Notes: generated from the sequence alone by a model not told the origin. 46,760 nt of DNA from Sphingomonas sanxanigenens (GCA_003240855.1 QFNN01000009.1:1-46760); one strand, 5' to 3'. Positions 17,590 through 26,010 are shown, counted from the stretch's first letter. Numbers and translations: made by a program.

Positions 17590-18615
17590 TCATGACATCG
17601 GCGAAAGGCGCCGGCGGCTCTTGATCCACAGATGCCGCGCCAGCAACGCTGGCGGCATGCGCATCAGGTGCGCGCGCGCATAGAAGGCCGAGCGGGCGAC
17701 CGGCCGGGTCGCCCGCCCCCAGCCGTCGCGCGCAAGCAGGCGGCGCTCGAACAGACCATCGAGCGCGCCCGCGCGCGCCGCCAGCCGATCGTCGACCGGC
17801 GTCGCGAAGATGCGGCGCGCCAGCCTCAAAGCGCGAGCGACGGCCGTTGAAAGCCCATGCAGCCGCGCCCGTTCATCGAGCCGCGCCCAATAGCCGTCGA
17901 CCGCGCCATGTTCGCGCAACAGCCGGTCAATGTCCCAGAGGTTGCGCAGTCCGCCGGAGAGGTCGCCGTCCGCCAGGAGGTGCGCGGCCGCATGAACCAG
18001 CATGTCCTCGGCACACAGCGCCGCCAGCCCCTCGCCCAGACCCACGCGCGCGGCGATCAGCGCGCCGGCATCGGGCTTCGGCCGCGCCGTCAGGGGCAGG
18101 ATGGTGTGATGCACGTCGATCATCCGGTCGCGCTCGGCGTGGATCAGGGGCGGCAGTTCGTGCATCCAGCGGCGATAATAGGCGTCGTCATAGGGATCGG
18201 GCTTGGCCCACTCCCAGCCCGCGTCAATCAGCGCCGCCTCCACCCGATCGAGATCGGCGCGCGGCGTCAATATGTCGAGATCGCCGATCGCGCGCCCCCG
18301 CGCCGCATCGAGGCCGGCCGCAGCATAGGCCGCGCCCTTGAGCAGGATGACCGGCGCGCCTAGGGGGGCGATCGCGCGGCGCGCCATCTCAACCTCCCAT
18401 AGCGCCGAACGCCGCGCTTCCTCCGCCGCCGCGCGGGCGTCGGCCATGATCCGCGCCACCGGATCGGGCAGCGGCAGCCCTTCCAGCCGGCAGGCGAGCG
18501 ATCCGTCAAGCCGTTCGGCGCGCGCCGCTGCGATCAGCCCGGCCCAGTCGCCTTCATCCAGCGCCAGCGCCGAAGCGGGATCGCGGAGCGCGCGCGCAAG
18601 ACGGCCGGCGCTCAC
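17590..18615 (-). CDS. Nucleotidyltransferase family protein (NTP_transf_5-like) of an HPr-rel-A type cluster
   Basis: Protein of 341 residues from a GTG start at 18615 that overlaps the stop of the HprK-like kinase gene (GTGA). The same frame is open far upstream, but that part is antisense-like to the kinase. Residues about 88-180 hold the core: VILLKGAAYAAAGL, then GRAIGDLDILTP with the metal-binding Asp112 and Asp114, and later MIDVHHTILPL. This GDxDIL pattern after a conserved LLKG is that of the uncharacterised nucleotidyltransferase family (PF14907 in my recollection), found in peptide-modification and surface-polysaccharide loci. The C-terminal half is helical with AEDMLVHAAAHLL and a basic tail. 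Its substrate is unknown. The coupling to kinase and PqqD-like genes implies a shared pathway. Confidence 0.78.
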   Translation of the reverse strand: MSAGRLARALRDPASALALDEGDWAGLIAAARAERLDGSLACRLEGLPLPDPVARIMADARAAAEEARRSALWEVEMARRAIAPLGAPVILLKGAAYAAAGLDAARGRAIGDLDILTPRADLDRVEAALIDAGWEWAKPDPYDDAYYRRWMHELPPLIHAERDRMIDVHHTILPLTARPKPDAGALIAARVGLGEGLAALCAEDMLVHAAAHLLADGDLSGGLRNLWDIDRLLREHGAVDGYWARLDERARLHGLSTAVARALRLARRIFATPVDDRLAARAGALDGLFERRLLARDGWGRATRPVARSAFYARAHLMRMPPALLARHLWIKSRRRLSPMS

Positions 18616-19457
18616 GCCAGTTCCGCCCAGAGTCGCTCGACCAGCGCCACGGCGCTGTCCGTATCGGGATAATCGATGGCGCGCGCCGGCAGCGTCGTCA
18701 CCAGCCGGGTCAGCGCATCGAACCCCGCTTCGCCCAGCCGCACATAGTTGGTCGAGGCCTGCGTCAGCCGCATGAACACTTCGCTGCCGCCCATCGCCCG
18801 CTCGGCTGCGGCATGGCCGAAGCGCGGGAACAGGATCAGCGCGGGCGCGGCCGGTTCGTCCATCCGCGCGACGGCGTCGCCGTTCGGCCGCAAATGGCGG
18901 ATGTCGCCCTTGGGCGTGGCGGCGAGCAACGGCCCCAGCCGCTCTTCGGGAAACAGGGCGATCGCGCCGTTCTTCAGGCTGAGCGCGCGGGGAAAGGGAT
19001 GCAGTTCGCCGCTCGCAGGATCGAGCAACGCGAACTCGTCGCCCAGCAACCGCCAGCCGCGATCGCCGAGAAGCGCCGCCAGCGTCGATTTGCCCGACCC
19101 CGAAGCGCCGGTGAGGATCAGCGCCCGCCCGTTGCGTTCGAGGCTGGCGGCGTGGAGAAGCAGCCAGCGACGCGCGCCCAGCGCCATCTGAAGGTTCATG
19201 CCCATCTCTGCGGCGAGCAGACCATGCGCCAGCGCGACGGGCGCGGCGTCCGGCAACGCATAATCGCCCGCTATCGCGGCCGAAGGCCGGATCCAGCGCC
19301 GCCATGGCCGCACCGCTTCCAGCCGCACGGTGAAATCGGGCACCGCAGGTTGCGGATAGCCGGCGTAAAGCCGCTCAAGCGCGCGCACGGGCGCGCGCCA
19401 GTCTGACCCGACCCTGAAGGAGGCAGGGCCGACGCGCACGGCGAAGCTGTGCCTCAT
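18612..19457 (-). CDS. HprK-related kinase A
   Basis: Protein of 281 residues resembling the catalytic half of HPr kinase/phosphorylase. The P-loop LTGASGSGKSTLAALL (Lys123) is followed by a WRLLGDEFALLDP segment typical of HprK-like and PEP carboxykinase-like folds. The N-terminal 95 residues differ from HprK. The C-terminus lacks the usual HprK phosphorylase signature as far as I can see. It overlaps the PqqD-like gene upstream (ATGA) and the nucleotidyltransferase gene downstream (GTGA). It belongs to the HprK_rel_A group, named by NCBI curators as part of an 'HPr-rel-A system'. Its protein target is not known to me; phosphorylation of a small partner protein or peptide is inferred from the family. 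Confidence 0.85.
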   Translation of the reverse strand: MRHSFAVRVGPASFRVGSDWRAPVRALERLYAGYPQPAVPDFTVRLEAVRPWRRWIRPSAAIAGDYALPDAAPVALAHGLLAAEMGMNLQMALGARRWLLLHAASLERNGRALILTGASGSGKSTLAALLGDRGWRLLGDEFALLDPASGELHPFPRALSLKNGAIALFPEERLGPLLAATPKGDIRHLRPNGDAVARMDEPAAPALILFPRFGHAAAERAMGGSEVFMRLTQASTNYVRLGEAGFDALTRLVTTLPARAIDYPDTDSAVALVERLWAELA

Positions 19458-19717
19458 AGCCTGACCGCCAGCCCCGCGGCTTCCAGTTCGGCCAGGCGAT
19501 CGCGCAGCCCCGCCCGATCATCCTCGCCAGCCTGCCCGAAACCAAGACGGGCGAGGAGCGCGGCTTCATCCGCCTCGCCGTCGGCCAGCGCATTGATAAG
19601 ATCGGGCATCGGATCGGCAAGCAGGTGCGTCATGCCCGATCGCCGGTCATAGACCGCGGTCAGAGCATCGAGCTCGACGCGCTTCAGGCTCGACCGTGCG
19701 TCGAGGCGCCAGCGCAT
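19454..19717 (-). CDS. PqqD-family protein of the HPr-rel-A system
   Basis: Small protein of 87 residues with a PqqD-like winged-helix layout: strands in SSLKRVELDALTAVYDRRSG, then THLLADPMPDLINALADG, and a helical C-terminus with RLAELEAAGLAVRL. PqqD-type domains act as peptide chaperones (RiPP recognition elements) that hand a precursor to modifying enzymes. This one is not next to a radical SAM gene. It is coupled by an ATGA overlap to the HprK-like kinase gene and starts five bases after the Tat-type exported protein gene ends. A role as substrate-binding subunit of the kinase/nucleotidyltransferase pair is plausible but inferred. Confidence 0.8.
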   Translation of the reverse strand: MRWRLDARSSLKRVELDALTAVYDRRSGMTHLLADPMPDLINALADGEADEAALLARLGFGQAGEDDRAGLRDRLAELEAAGLAVRL

Positions 19718-19722
19718 CGCCT

Positions 19723-20124
19723 TCAGCCGCGCGGCATCTGAAGCGAGGCGTAGCAGGTAAAGCCGCTCGTGCCCTGCTGCAGCCGCCGGATATAGTTGGC
19801 GTAGGCGCGGCTCCGTTCATAATCGACGCCCGGCAACGTGCCGCCCGACAGCGCCGATTTGACTTCCTCGCCGGTGAAGGGACGCACCGCCGGCGCAAAA
19901 GCCCCGGGCGTATCGGCGCTGACCACCTGGCCGTCGGGCGCGATATGCCCCCCCGCCCGCGCCGCATCGGGCACCGAGATCTGGCAATGCGTCACCGAAG
20001 CGGCGGTCTGGGCGAGCGCGGGGCGGATCGTGACGATCGCCGACGCGCCGAACATCCCCGCGCGAAGCAAAGTCCGCCGGTCAGTCAGCGCCGGGCGCTT
20101 GCGGGATTGATCTGCGTCACCCAT
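19723..20124 (-). CDS. Putative Tat-exported protein, first gene of the HPr-rel-A type cluster
   Basis: Protein of 133 residues. The N-terminus has DRRTLLRAGMFGASAIVTI followed by RPALAQ, which fits a twin-arginine signal peptide cleaved after about residue 39 (ALAQ). The mature part of some 94 residues contains one cysteine near each end (THCQIS and FTCYAS), consistent with a disulfide, and a helical segment YERSRAYANYIRRLQQG. I recognise no catalytic motif or named domain. It is five bases upstream of the PqqD-like gene and clearly in one transcript with it. It could be the substrate of the downstream enzymes, but export in folded form by Tat would require cytoplasmic modification first. 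That idea is inference only. Confidence 0.7.
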   Translation of the reverse strand: MGDADQSRKRPALTDRRTLLRAGMFGASAIVTIRPALAQTAASVTHCQISVPDAARAGGHIAPDGQVVSADTPGAFAPAVRPFTGEEVKSALSGGTLPGVDYERSRAYANYIRRLQQGTSGFTCYASLQMPRG

Positions 20125-20225
20125 CTGACGCCTTATCCTGCAAAGCCGCTTTCATAATGGTAAAACAATCGCAATGCAGAGCGCAGGTTTGCGGACAGGG
20201 CCAGGTTCCGCCGGGAGTGCTATGA

Positions 20226-21479
20226 ATGCGATTCGCGATGCGTATCGAAGAACCGTTCCGAACTTTCCTATCGTTGCTGACGCTGGGCGCCGCCGCCACG
20301 GGAATCTGGCTGGTCAGCGGATCGACCGAAGCGACGCTGATCCTGATGGCGGCGGGCGGGCTGATGCTGTGGCTCTCTCCCCTCCCTGCCGAGCCGGAGA
20401 CGCCCGCCGTCGCTGATTCGGCGGCCATGGAGGATCCCACCCAGCCGCTGATCGACGCGGTGTCCGAGCCGCTGATGATCATCGCCGACGGTCGCGTGAC
20501 GCATGCGAACGGCGCGGCCATCGCCTTGCTGGGCACCCATATCGTCGGTGAACAGGCTCGCCTGGCCATCCGCCACCCCGCGGCGATCGAGCGGCTGACC
20601 GGGCCGATCGGCCTGCTTCCGCGATCGCCCGTCGAGCTGGTCGGGCTCGGCGCGCGCGAGGCTCGGTGGGAGATGCACGTCACCGCATTCGGCGAAAAAC
20701 GCCGCATCGTCCATTTGAACGACCGCACGGGCAGCCACGCCGCCGAACGGATGCGCGTCGATTTCGTCGCCAACGCCAGCCACGAGCTGCGCACGCCGCT
20801 CGCCGCCATTCTGGGCTTCGTCGAGACGCTGGGCGACGACAAGGCGGGCGGCGACCCGCCGACGCGCAAGCGCTTCCTCAAAGTGATGAACGACGAGGCG
20901 CGCCGGATGCAGCGGCTGGTCGACGACCTCATGTCGCTGTCGCGGATCGAGGCCGAGAAATATCGGCTGCCGGACACGCCCGTCGATCTCGCGCAACTCG
21001 CGACCGAAGTGCACGCCATCCTGACCGACAGCGGCAGCGACCGGGGCCGCGATCTTGTCGCCGACATTTTCGAGCCGCTGCCGATGGTGGTGGGCGACCG
21101 CGCCCAGCTTTCGCAGCTCATCCACAATCTGATGGGCAATGCGATGAAATATGGGCGTCCCGGCACGCCGGTGGTGGTCCATGCCGAGCCGGCGGGCGAC
21201 GCCATGGTCAAGCTGACGGTCAGCGACGAAGGCGAAGGCATCGCGCCCGAACACCTCCCGCGCCTGACGGAGCGCTTCTATCGCGTCGATTCGGGGCGCA
21301 GCCGGGCGCTGGGCGGCACCGGCCTGGGGCTGGCCATCGTCAAGCATATCGTCGAGCGCCATCGCGGCCGTTTCGACATCGCCAGCACCGTCGGCGTCGG
21401 CACGACGGTGACAGTTCTCTTGCCTGCCGCGCCACCTGTGTCATCAAATCGTCAAATAACCGTCACACAGGACCAGTGA
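20226..21479 (+). CDS. phoR: Phosphate regulon sensor histidine kinase PhoR
   Basis: Sensor kinase of 417 residues, partner of the PhoB encoded at the far end of the operon. Two short N-terminal membrane helices (about 12-32 and 38-52) are followed by a PAS-like region (about 72-165). The HisKA domain has His186 in NASHELRTPLAAILGFVETL, typical of PhoR. The HATPase_c domain has NLMGNAMKYG, VSDEGEGIAPEHL and GGTGLGLAIVKHIVERH. The small N-terminal anchor without a large periplasmic domain is normal for PhoR, which senses phosphate through PstSCAB and PhoU. The start ATG at 20226 has GGGAG eight bases upstream. The PHO box lies inside its last codons. Confidence 0.94.
   Translation: MRFAMRIEEPFRTFLSLLTLGAAATGIWLVSGSTEATLILMAAGGLMLWLSPLPAEPETPAVADSAAMEDPTQPLIDAVSEPLMIIADGRVTHANGAAIALLGTHIVGEQARLAIRHPAAIERLTGPIGLLPRSPVELVGLGAREARWEMHVTAFGEKRRIVHLNDRTGSHAAERMRVDFVANASHELRTPLAAILGFVETLGDDKAGGDPPTRKRFLKVMNDEARRMQRLVDDLMSLSRIEAEKYRLPDTPVDLAQLATEVHAILTDSGSDRGRDLVADIFEPLPMVVGDRAQLSQLIHNLMGNAMKYGRPGTPVVVHAEPAGDAMVKLTVSDEGEGIAPEHLPRLTERFYRVDSGRSRALGGTGLGLAIVKHIVERHRGRFDIASTVGVGTTVTVLLPAAPPVSSNRQITVTQDQ
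21439..21471 (+). promoter_or_regulatory. PHO box (PhoB-binding repeats) upstream of pstS
   Basis: Three direct repeats with strict 11-base spacing: TGTCATCAAAT, CGTCAAATAAC and CGTCACACAGG, each keeping the GTCA core of the known TGTCA-type PHO box half site. They lie at the 3' end of phoR, about 80-110 bases before the pstS start. A possible -10 element, GCTAGG, lies at 21485-21490, about 14 bases downstream. This is the spacing expected when the repeats replace the -35 element, as in phosphate-starvation promoters. PhoB is encoded in the same locus, so autoregulation of pstSCAB-phoU-phoB is likely. Confidence 0.75.
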
Positions 21480-21500
21480 AGCGCTGCTAGGCGCGCCGAT

Positions 21501-21523
21501 ACGACTGATTCTCCAGTCGTTTT
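21501..21523 (+). other. Short hairpin in the pstS leader
   Basis: ACGACTG (21501-21507) pairs with CAGTCGT (21514-21520) over a six-base loop, followed by TTT. It lies between the predicted pstS promoter and the ribosome site. It may stabilise the leader or act as a weak attenuator; the seven-pair stem is modest and the function is not established. Confidence 0.35.
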
Positions 21524-21550
21524 CGCCGTCGAATCAATGAGGAGTGCGGT

Positions 21551-22597
21551 TTGTCCCTGCGGAGCCCGATGCTGCTGGCCGCTTCGTTACTGCTGCTCGC
21601 GGCCTGCCAGGACCAGGCGGGCGGCGCGAATGGCGGCGTGCGCGAGCAGATCAGCGCCGTCGGCTCCTCGACCGTGTTCCCTTTCACGACCGCCGTCGCC
21701 GAGCAGTTCGTGAACAATAATCCGCAGTTCAGATCGCCACTGATCGAATCGACCGGCACGGGCGCGGGCATGAAGCTGTTCTGCGCCGGGGTCGGCGCGC
21801 GCTTTCCCGACATCGAGGACGCATCGCGCCGCATCAAGCGCAGCGAATATGACGATTGCCGCAAGAATGGCGTCTCGGACATCGTCGAGATCCAGATCGG
21901 CGTCGACGGGCTGGCGCTGGGCGAATCCAATCGCGGATCGAAAATGGCGCTGACGACGCGCGACATTTACCTCGCCATCGCCGCCAACCCGGACGGCAAG
22001 CCCAACAGGTCGAGGACCTGGGCGGACGTGAACCCCACGCTGCCCGCAACGCCGATCGTCGTTTACGGCCCGCCATCGACATCGGGCACGCGCGATTCGC
22101 TGACCGAGCTCATCATGACGCCGGGCTGCGATCAGGCGCCGGTCAACGCGGCGCTCAAGACTGACGAGAACCGGCACAAGGACCGCTGCACGCGGATCCG
22201 CGAGGACGGCGCCTATGTCGATGCGGGCGAGAATGACAATCTGATCGTGCAGAAACTGGGCGCCAATCCCGATGCGGTCGGCATCTTCGGCTACAGCTTC
22301 CTCGAGGAAAATCTCGACAGCCTGTCGGGCATCCCGATCAACGGCGTCGCGCCGACCTATGCGTCGATCGCCAGCTTTTCCTATCCCGGCGCGCGGCCGC
22401 TCTACATTTATGTGAAGAAGGCCCATGTCCGCGCCATTCCGGGGCTCAAGCAGTTCATCGCCGAATATGTATCGGCGTGGAATCCGAACGATTATCTCGC
22501 GCGGCGCGGCCTGATCGCGGCGACGCCCGACGTTCGCGCGAAAAACGCCAGGATCGCAGCCGATCTGCAAACGCTCGACCCGGGTACGCTGAAATGA
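21551..22597 (+). CDS. pstS: Phosphate ABC transporter substrate-binding lipoprotein PstS
   Basis: Periplasmic phosphate-binding protein of 348 residues. The TTG start at 21551 has AGGAG six bases upstream; an ATG six codons later is an alternative. The signal peptide ends in a lipobox LAAC with Cys19, so the mature protein should be a lipoprotein rather than the soluble PstS of E. coli. Phosphate-binding loops recognisable from the family are AVGSSTVFPFTTAVAEQF, STGTGAGMKLFC and STSGTRDSLTEL. The length is typical. It is the first gene after the PHO box and overlaps pstC by an ATGA. Confidence 0.93.
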   Translation: MSLRSPMLLAASLLLLAACQDQAGGANGGVREQISAVGSSTVFPFTTAVAEQFVNNNPQFRSPLIESTGTGAGMKLFCAGVGARFPDIEDASRRIKRSEYDDCRKNGVSDIVEIQIGVDGLALGESNRGSKMALTTRDIYLAIAANPDGKPNRSRTWADVNPTLPATPIVVYGPPSTSGTRDSLTELIMTPGCDQAPVNAALKTDENRHKDRCTRIREDGAYVDAGENDNLIVQKLGANPDAVGIFGYSFLEENLDSLSGIPINGVAPTYASIASFSYPGARPLYIYVKKAHVRAIPGLKQFIAEYVSAWNPNDYLARRGLIAATPDVRAKNARIAADLQTLDPGTLK

Positions 22598-23976
22598 ACG
22601 CCGCAATCATCCTGATCGCCATCGCAGGCCTGGCGGCGATCGGCTGGCTCGCCGGCCGCGCGCGTGCAGCGAGCTTCGAGCGAGAGGCGAAGCCCGGCCG
22701 CCGGCCCCATTCGCTGCCCTTCTATCATGGCTGGTTCGTCGCGCTGTGGACGGCGGTTCCCGCCCTGCTCTTCCTCGCCATCTGGTCCTGGGCATCGCCC
22801 GCCATCGTCACCGACGCCGTGCTCGCTTCGCCCGCCGCGCAGGGCCTGACGACCGATCCGGCCGAACGCGCGGCATTGCTGTCCGAAGGCCGGGCGCTCG
22901 CCGCCGGGCAATTGCCGGGCGCCTTCACCGAGGCGGGCGCGAAACTCGCCCCGGCCTATGCCGCAGCGCAGGCGCACTTCAACCTGATCGCGACGATTCT
23001 GGCGGCCATCCTCGTCTTTGCCGGCGGGGCCTATGCCTTCACGCGCCTCCGCCCCGATTTCCGGGCGCGCACGCGCGTCGAGCGCATCGTGATGGCGGGG
23101 TTGCTCGTCGCGTCGCTGATCGCGATCCTCACCACGATCGGCATCGTCGCATCGCTGCTGTTTGAAACCTTCCGCTTCTTCTCGATGGTTTCCCCGATCG
23201 ATTTCCTCTTCGGCCTGCGCTGGAGCCCGCAATCGTCGGTGATCCCGGGCCAGCCCAATCAGTTCGGCGCGGTGCCGCTGTTCTGGGGCACCATCTTCAT
23301 CGGCGTGATCATCGCGATGATCGTCGCCATCCCGCTGGGGCTGATGAGCGCGGTCTATCTCACCCAATATGCGCCGGCGCGCGTGCGCAAATGGATGAAG
23401 CCCGTGCTCGAGATGCTCGCGGGCGTGCCGACGGTGGTCTATGGCTATTTCGCCGCGCTGACGGTGGCGCCCGCGCTGCGCAGCTTCGCCTCGCTGGTCG
23501 GCATTCCCGGCGCATCGTCCGAAAGCGCGCTCGCCGCCGGTCTGGTCATGGGCATCATGATCATCCCCTTCGTCTCGTCGATGGCGGATGACTCGATCAC
23601 GGCGGTTCCCTCCGCAATGCGCGACGGTTCGCTGGCGATGGGCGCGACGCAGTCCGAAACGATCCGCAAGGTGCTCATCCCCGCGGCGCTTCCCGGCGTG
23701 GTCGGCGGCGTGCTGCTCGCGGTCAGCCGCGCGATCGGCGAAACGATGATCGTGGTGATGGCTGCGGGCCTCGCCGCCAACCTTACCGCCAATCCCTTCG
23801 CCAGCGTGACGACGGTGACGACCCAGATCGTCCAGTTGCTGACCGGCGACCAGGAGTTTGACAGCCCCAAGACGCTTGCCGCCTTCGCGCTCGGCCTCGT
23901 CCTGTTCATCGTCACGCTTCTGCTCAACATCGTCGCTCTGCGCGTCGTCAAAAAGTATCGCGAAGCTTATGACTGA
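22594..23976 (+). CDS. pstC: Phosphate ABC transporter permease PstC
   Basis: Inner-membrane permease of 460 residues. The start at 22594 overlaps the pstS stop; the open frame extends upstream out of register with the real gene. The N-terminal third is longer than in E. coli PstC: one helix at 1-22, another at about 48-68, an exported-type stretch to 125, and another helix at about 130-150. This is the alphaproteobacterial form. The ABC permease core (about 230-455) has LGLMSAVYLTQYAP, the EMLAGVPTVVYGYFAALTV segment, and the EAA-like loop DGSLAMGATQSETIRKVLIP that contacts PstB. The C-terminus overlaps pstA by eight bases. Confidence 0.92.
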   Translation: MNAAIILIAIAGLAAIGWLAGRARAASFEREAKPGRRPHSLPFYHGWFVALWTAVPALLFLAIWSWASPAIVTDAVLASPAAQGLTTDPAERAALLSEGRALAAGQLPGAFTEAGAKLAPAYAAAQAHFNLIATILAAILVFAGGAYAFTRLRPDFRARTRVERIVMAGLLVASLIAILTTIGIVASLLFETFRFFSMVSPIDFLFGLRWSPQSSVIPGQPNQFGAVPLFWGTIFIGVIIAMIVAIPLGLMSAVYLTQYAPARVRKWMKPVLEMLAGVPTVVYGYFAALTVAPALRSFASLVGIPGASSESALAAGLVMGIMIIPFVSSMADDSITAVPSAMRDGSLAMGATQSETIRKVLIPAALPGVVGGVLLAVSRAIGETMIVVMAAGLAANLTANPFASVTTVTTQIVQLLTGDQEFDSPKTLAAFALGLVLFIVTLLLNIVALRVVKKYREAYD

Positions 23977-25222
23977 CCGCATTCCCACCGACTGGAAAAG
24001 CGCGGCCATGCAGCAGCGCATCCGCCGGCGCTATGCCGCCGAGCGGCGCTTCAAGCTGCTCGGCCTGTTTGCGGTTCTCGTCTCCGCCGGATTCCTCGCC
24101 TTCCTGCTCGTCTCGATGACGATGCAGGGCGCAAGCGGTTTCCTGCGCACCGAAATCCGGCTGCCGATGGACTTCAAGGCCAATCCGCTGCTTCTCGATC
24201 GCAAGCAGCTTGACGGGCGCGGCGCCGATCTCGCGCTGGCCAATGCCGGCATCGAAGCGCGCCTCAACGCTGCGGCGACCGCCACGCTTGGCCCCAAGGG
24301 ACCGTCGATGCTGGCGGACAGCGCATGGCTGGCCGTGCGCGACGCGATCAAGGCCGATCCGACGATCCTCGATGGCCATGCCATGCTGTGGGCGCCGGCG
24401 TCGTCGCCGATCGATCTCGCCGCAAAGGGCGAAGGCGCGCCCGAAGCCGAGAAGAATTACGCCGCGCTCGAAAAGGCGGGCCTCGTCCGCATCACCTTCA
24501 ACTGGGGCTTCCTGACCGAATCCAATTCCAACGATCCGACGCGCGCCGGCATCTGGGGCGCGTTCAAGGGGTCGCTGCTGACGATGCTGGTCACGCTGGC
24601 GCTCGCTTTCCCGATCGGCGTGCTCTCGGCCGTCTATCTCGAGGAATATGCGCCGCGGAACCGCTGGACCGACCTGATCGAGGTTTCGATCAACAATCTC
24701 GCGGCCGTGCCCTCGATCATCTTCGGCCTGCTCGGCCTAGCCGTTTTCCTGAACACCTGGCACCTGCCGCGATCGGCGGCGCTGGTCGGCGGCCTCACGC
24801 TTGCCCTGATGACCATGCCCGTCATCGTCATCGCCGCGCGCAACGCGATCAAGGCTGTGCCCCCGTCGATCCGCGACGCCGCGCTCGGCATCGGCGCCAG
24901 CCGCGTCCAGGTCGTATTCCACCACGTCCTGCCCCTGGCGTTGCCCGGCATCCTCACCGGCACGATCATCGGCATGGCGCGCGCGCTGGGCGAGACGGCG
25001 CCGCTGCTGATGATCGGCATGCGCGCCTTCGTCACGACGCCGCCCGCCGGCATCACCGATCCCGCGACCGTGCTTCCCGTGCAGGTATTCCTCTGGTCGG
25101 ACGAGGTCAGCCGCGGCTTCGTCGAAAAGACCTCGGCCGCGATTATCGTCCTGCTCGCCTTCCTGCTCGCGATGAACGGGCTGGCGATCTATCTTCGGAA
25201 CCGTTTCGAGCAACGCTGGTGA
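23969..25222 (+). CDS. pstA: Phosphate ABC transporter permease PstA
   Basis: Second permease subunit, 417 residues. The start MTDRIPTDWKSAAM at 23969 overlaps the pstC stop by eight bases; upstream codons of the frame are inside pstC. An N-terminal helix at about 33-53 is followed by a long periplasmic region up to about 185 with many charged residues. This is the DUF3333-type extension of alphaproteobacterial PstA. The core has GVLSAVYLEEYAPRNRWTDL, NNLAAVPSIIFGLLGLAVFL and the coupling loop DAALGIGASRVQVVFHHVLP. It ends two bases before the pstB ATG. Confidence 0.92.
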   Translation: MTDRIPTDWKSAAMQQRIRRRYAAERRFKLLGLFAVLVSAGFLAFLLVSMTMQGASGFLRTEIRLPMDFKANPLLLDRKQLDGRGADLALANAGIEARLNAAATATLGPKGPSMLADSAWLAVRDAIKADPTILDGHAMLWAPASSPIDLAAKGEGAPEAEKNYAALEKAGLVRITFNWGFLTESNSNDPTRAGIWGAFKGSLLTMLVTLALAFPIGVLSAVYLEEYAPRNRWTDLIEVSINNLAAVPSIIFGLLGLAVFLNTWHLPRSAALVGGLTLALMTMPVIVIAARNAIKAVPPSIRDAALGIGASRVQVVFHHVLPLALPGILTGTIIGMARALGETAPLLMIGMRAFVTTPPAGITDPATVLPVQVFLWSDEVSRGFVEKTSAAIIVLLAFLLAMNGLAIYLRNRFEQRW

Positions 25223-25224
25223 CC

Positions 25225-26010
25225 ATGCTTCAAGACCGATCCATTCAAGCCACGGCCGCCAAGATGACGGCGCGCCACGTCAACGTCTTCTATGGTCAGA
25301 AGCAGGCGATCAACGACGTGTCGATCGATGTCGACATGGAGAATGTCACCGCCTTCATCGGCCCGTCGGGGTGCGGGAAATCAACATTCCTGCGCACGCT
25401 CAACCGGATGAACGACACTGTCGCCAGCGCGCGCGTGGAAGGCGAGATCACCCTCGACGGCGCAGACATTTACGATCCCGCGATGGATGTGGTCCAGCTC
25501 CGCGCCCGCGTCGGCATGGTTTTCCAGAAGCCCAATCCCTTCCCCAAATCGATCTACGAGAACATCGCCTATGGCCCGCGCATCCACGGGCTGGCGAGCT
25601 CCAAGGCCGAGCTGGACCAGATCGTCGAGAAATCGCTGCGCCGCGCCGGGCTGTGGGATGAAGTGAAGGACCGGCTGAGCGACAGCGGCACCGCCATGTC
25701 GGGCGGCCAGCAGCAGCGGCTGTGCATCGCGCGCGCGATCGCCGTCGATCCCGAAGTGATCCTGATGGACGAGCCCTGCTCCGCGCTCGATCCGATCGCC
25801 ACCGCCAAGATCGAGGAGCTGATCCACGAGCTGCGCGGCCGCTATGCGATCGTCATCGTCACGCACAACATGCAGCAGGCCGCGCGCGTCTCGCAGCGCA
25901 CGGCCTTTTTCCACCTTGGCCACCTCGTCGAATATGGCGTGACATCCGAAATCTTCACCAATCCGCGTGAAGTTCGGACCAAGGATTATATCACCGGCCG
26001 TTACGGCTGA
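25225..26010 (+). CDS. pstB: Phosphate ABC transporter ATP-binding protein PstB
   Basis: ATPase of 261 residues that drives phosphate import. Walker A is GPSGCGKSTFLRTLNRMND. The Q-loop is in RVGMVFQKPNPFPKSIYENI, the signature motif is AMSGGQQQRLCIARAI, and Walker B is VILMDEPCSALDPIA. The H-loop is IVTHNMQQAARVS. All are intact and close to E. coli PstB. I use the ATG at 25225; an in-frame GTG at 25219 would overlap the pstA stop in a GTGA and add two residues. The frame upstream of that is antisense-like noise inside pstA. Confidence 0.97.
   Translation: MLQDRSIQATAAKMTARHVNVFYGQKQAINDVSIDVDMENVTAFIGPSGCGKSTFLRTLNRMNDTVASARVEGEITLDGADIYDPAMDVVQLRARVGMVFQKPNPFPKSIYENIAYGPRIHGLASSKAELDQIVEKSLRRAGLWDEVKDRLSDSGTAMSGGQQQRLCIARAIAVDPEVILMDEPCSALDPIATAKIEELIHELRGRYAIVIVTHNMQQAARVSQRTAFFHLGHLVEYGVTSEIFTNPREVRTKDYITGRYG

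Noticed and set aside
18616..19305. N-terminal extension of the nucleotidyltransferase frame by 230 codons
   Set aside because: This part lies fully inside the HprK-like gene in another frame and has no domain features. The GTG overlapping the kinase stop is the sensible start.
20117..20155. A 12-codon micro-ORF (MKAALQDKASDG) overlapping the start of the Tat-type exported gene
   Set aside because: Too short to judge, has no clear ribosome site and no leader-like Ser/Thr/Cys core that would mark a precursor peptide.
24325..25218. Long N-terminal extension of the PstB frame
   Set aside because: It overlaps pstA, reads as Arg-rich noise, and PstB is complete from 25225.
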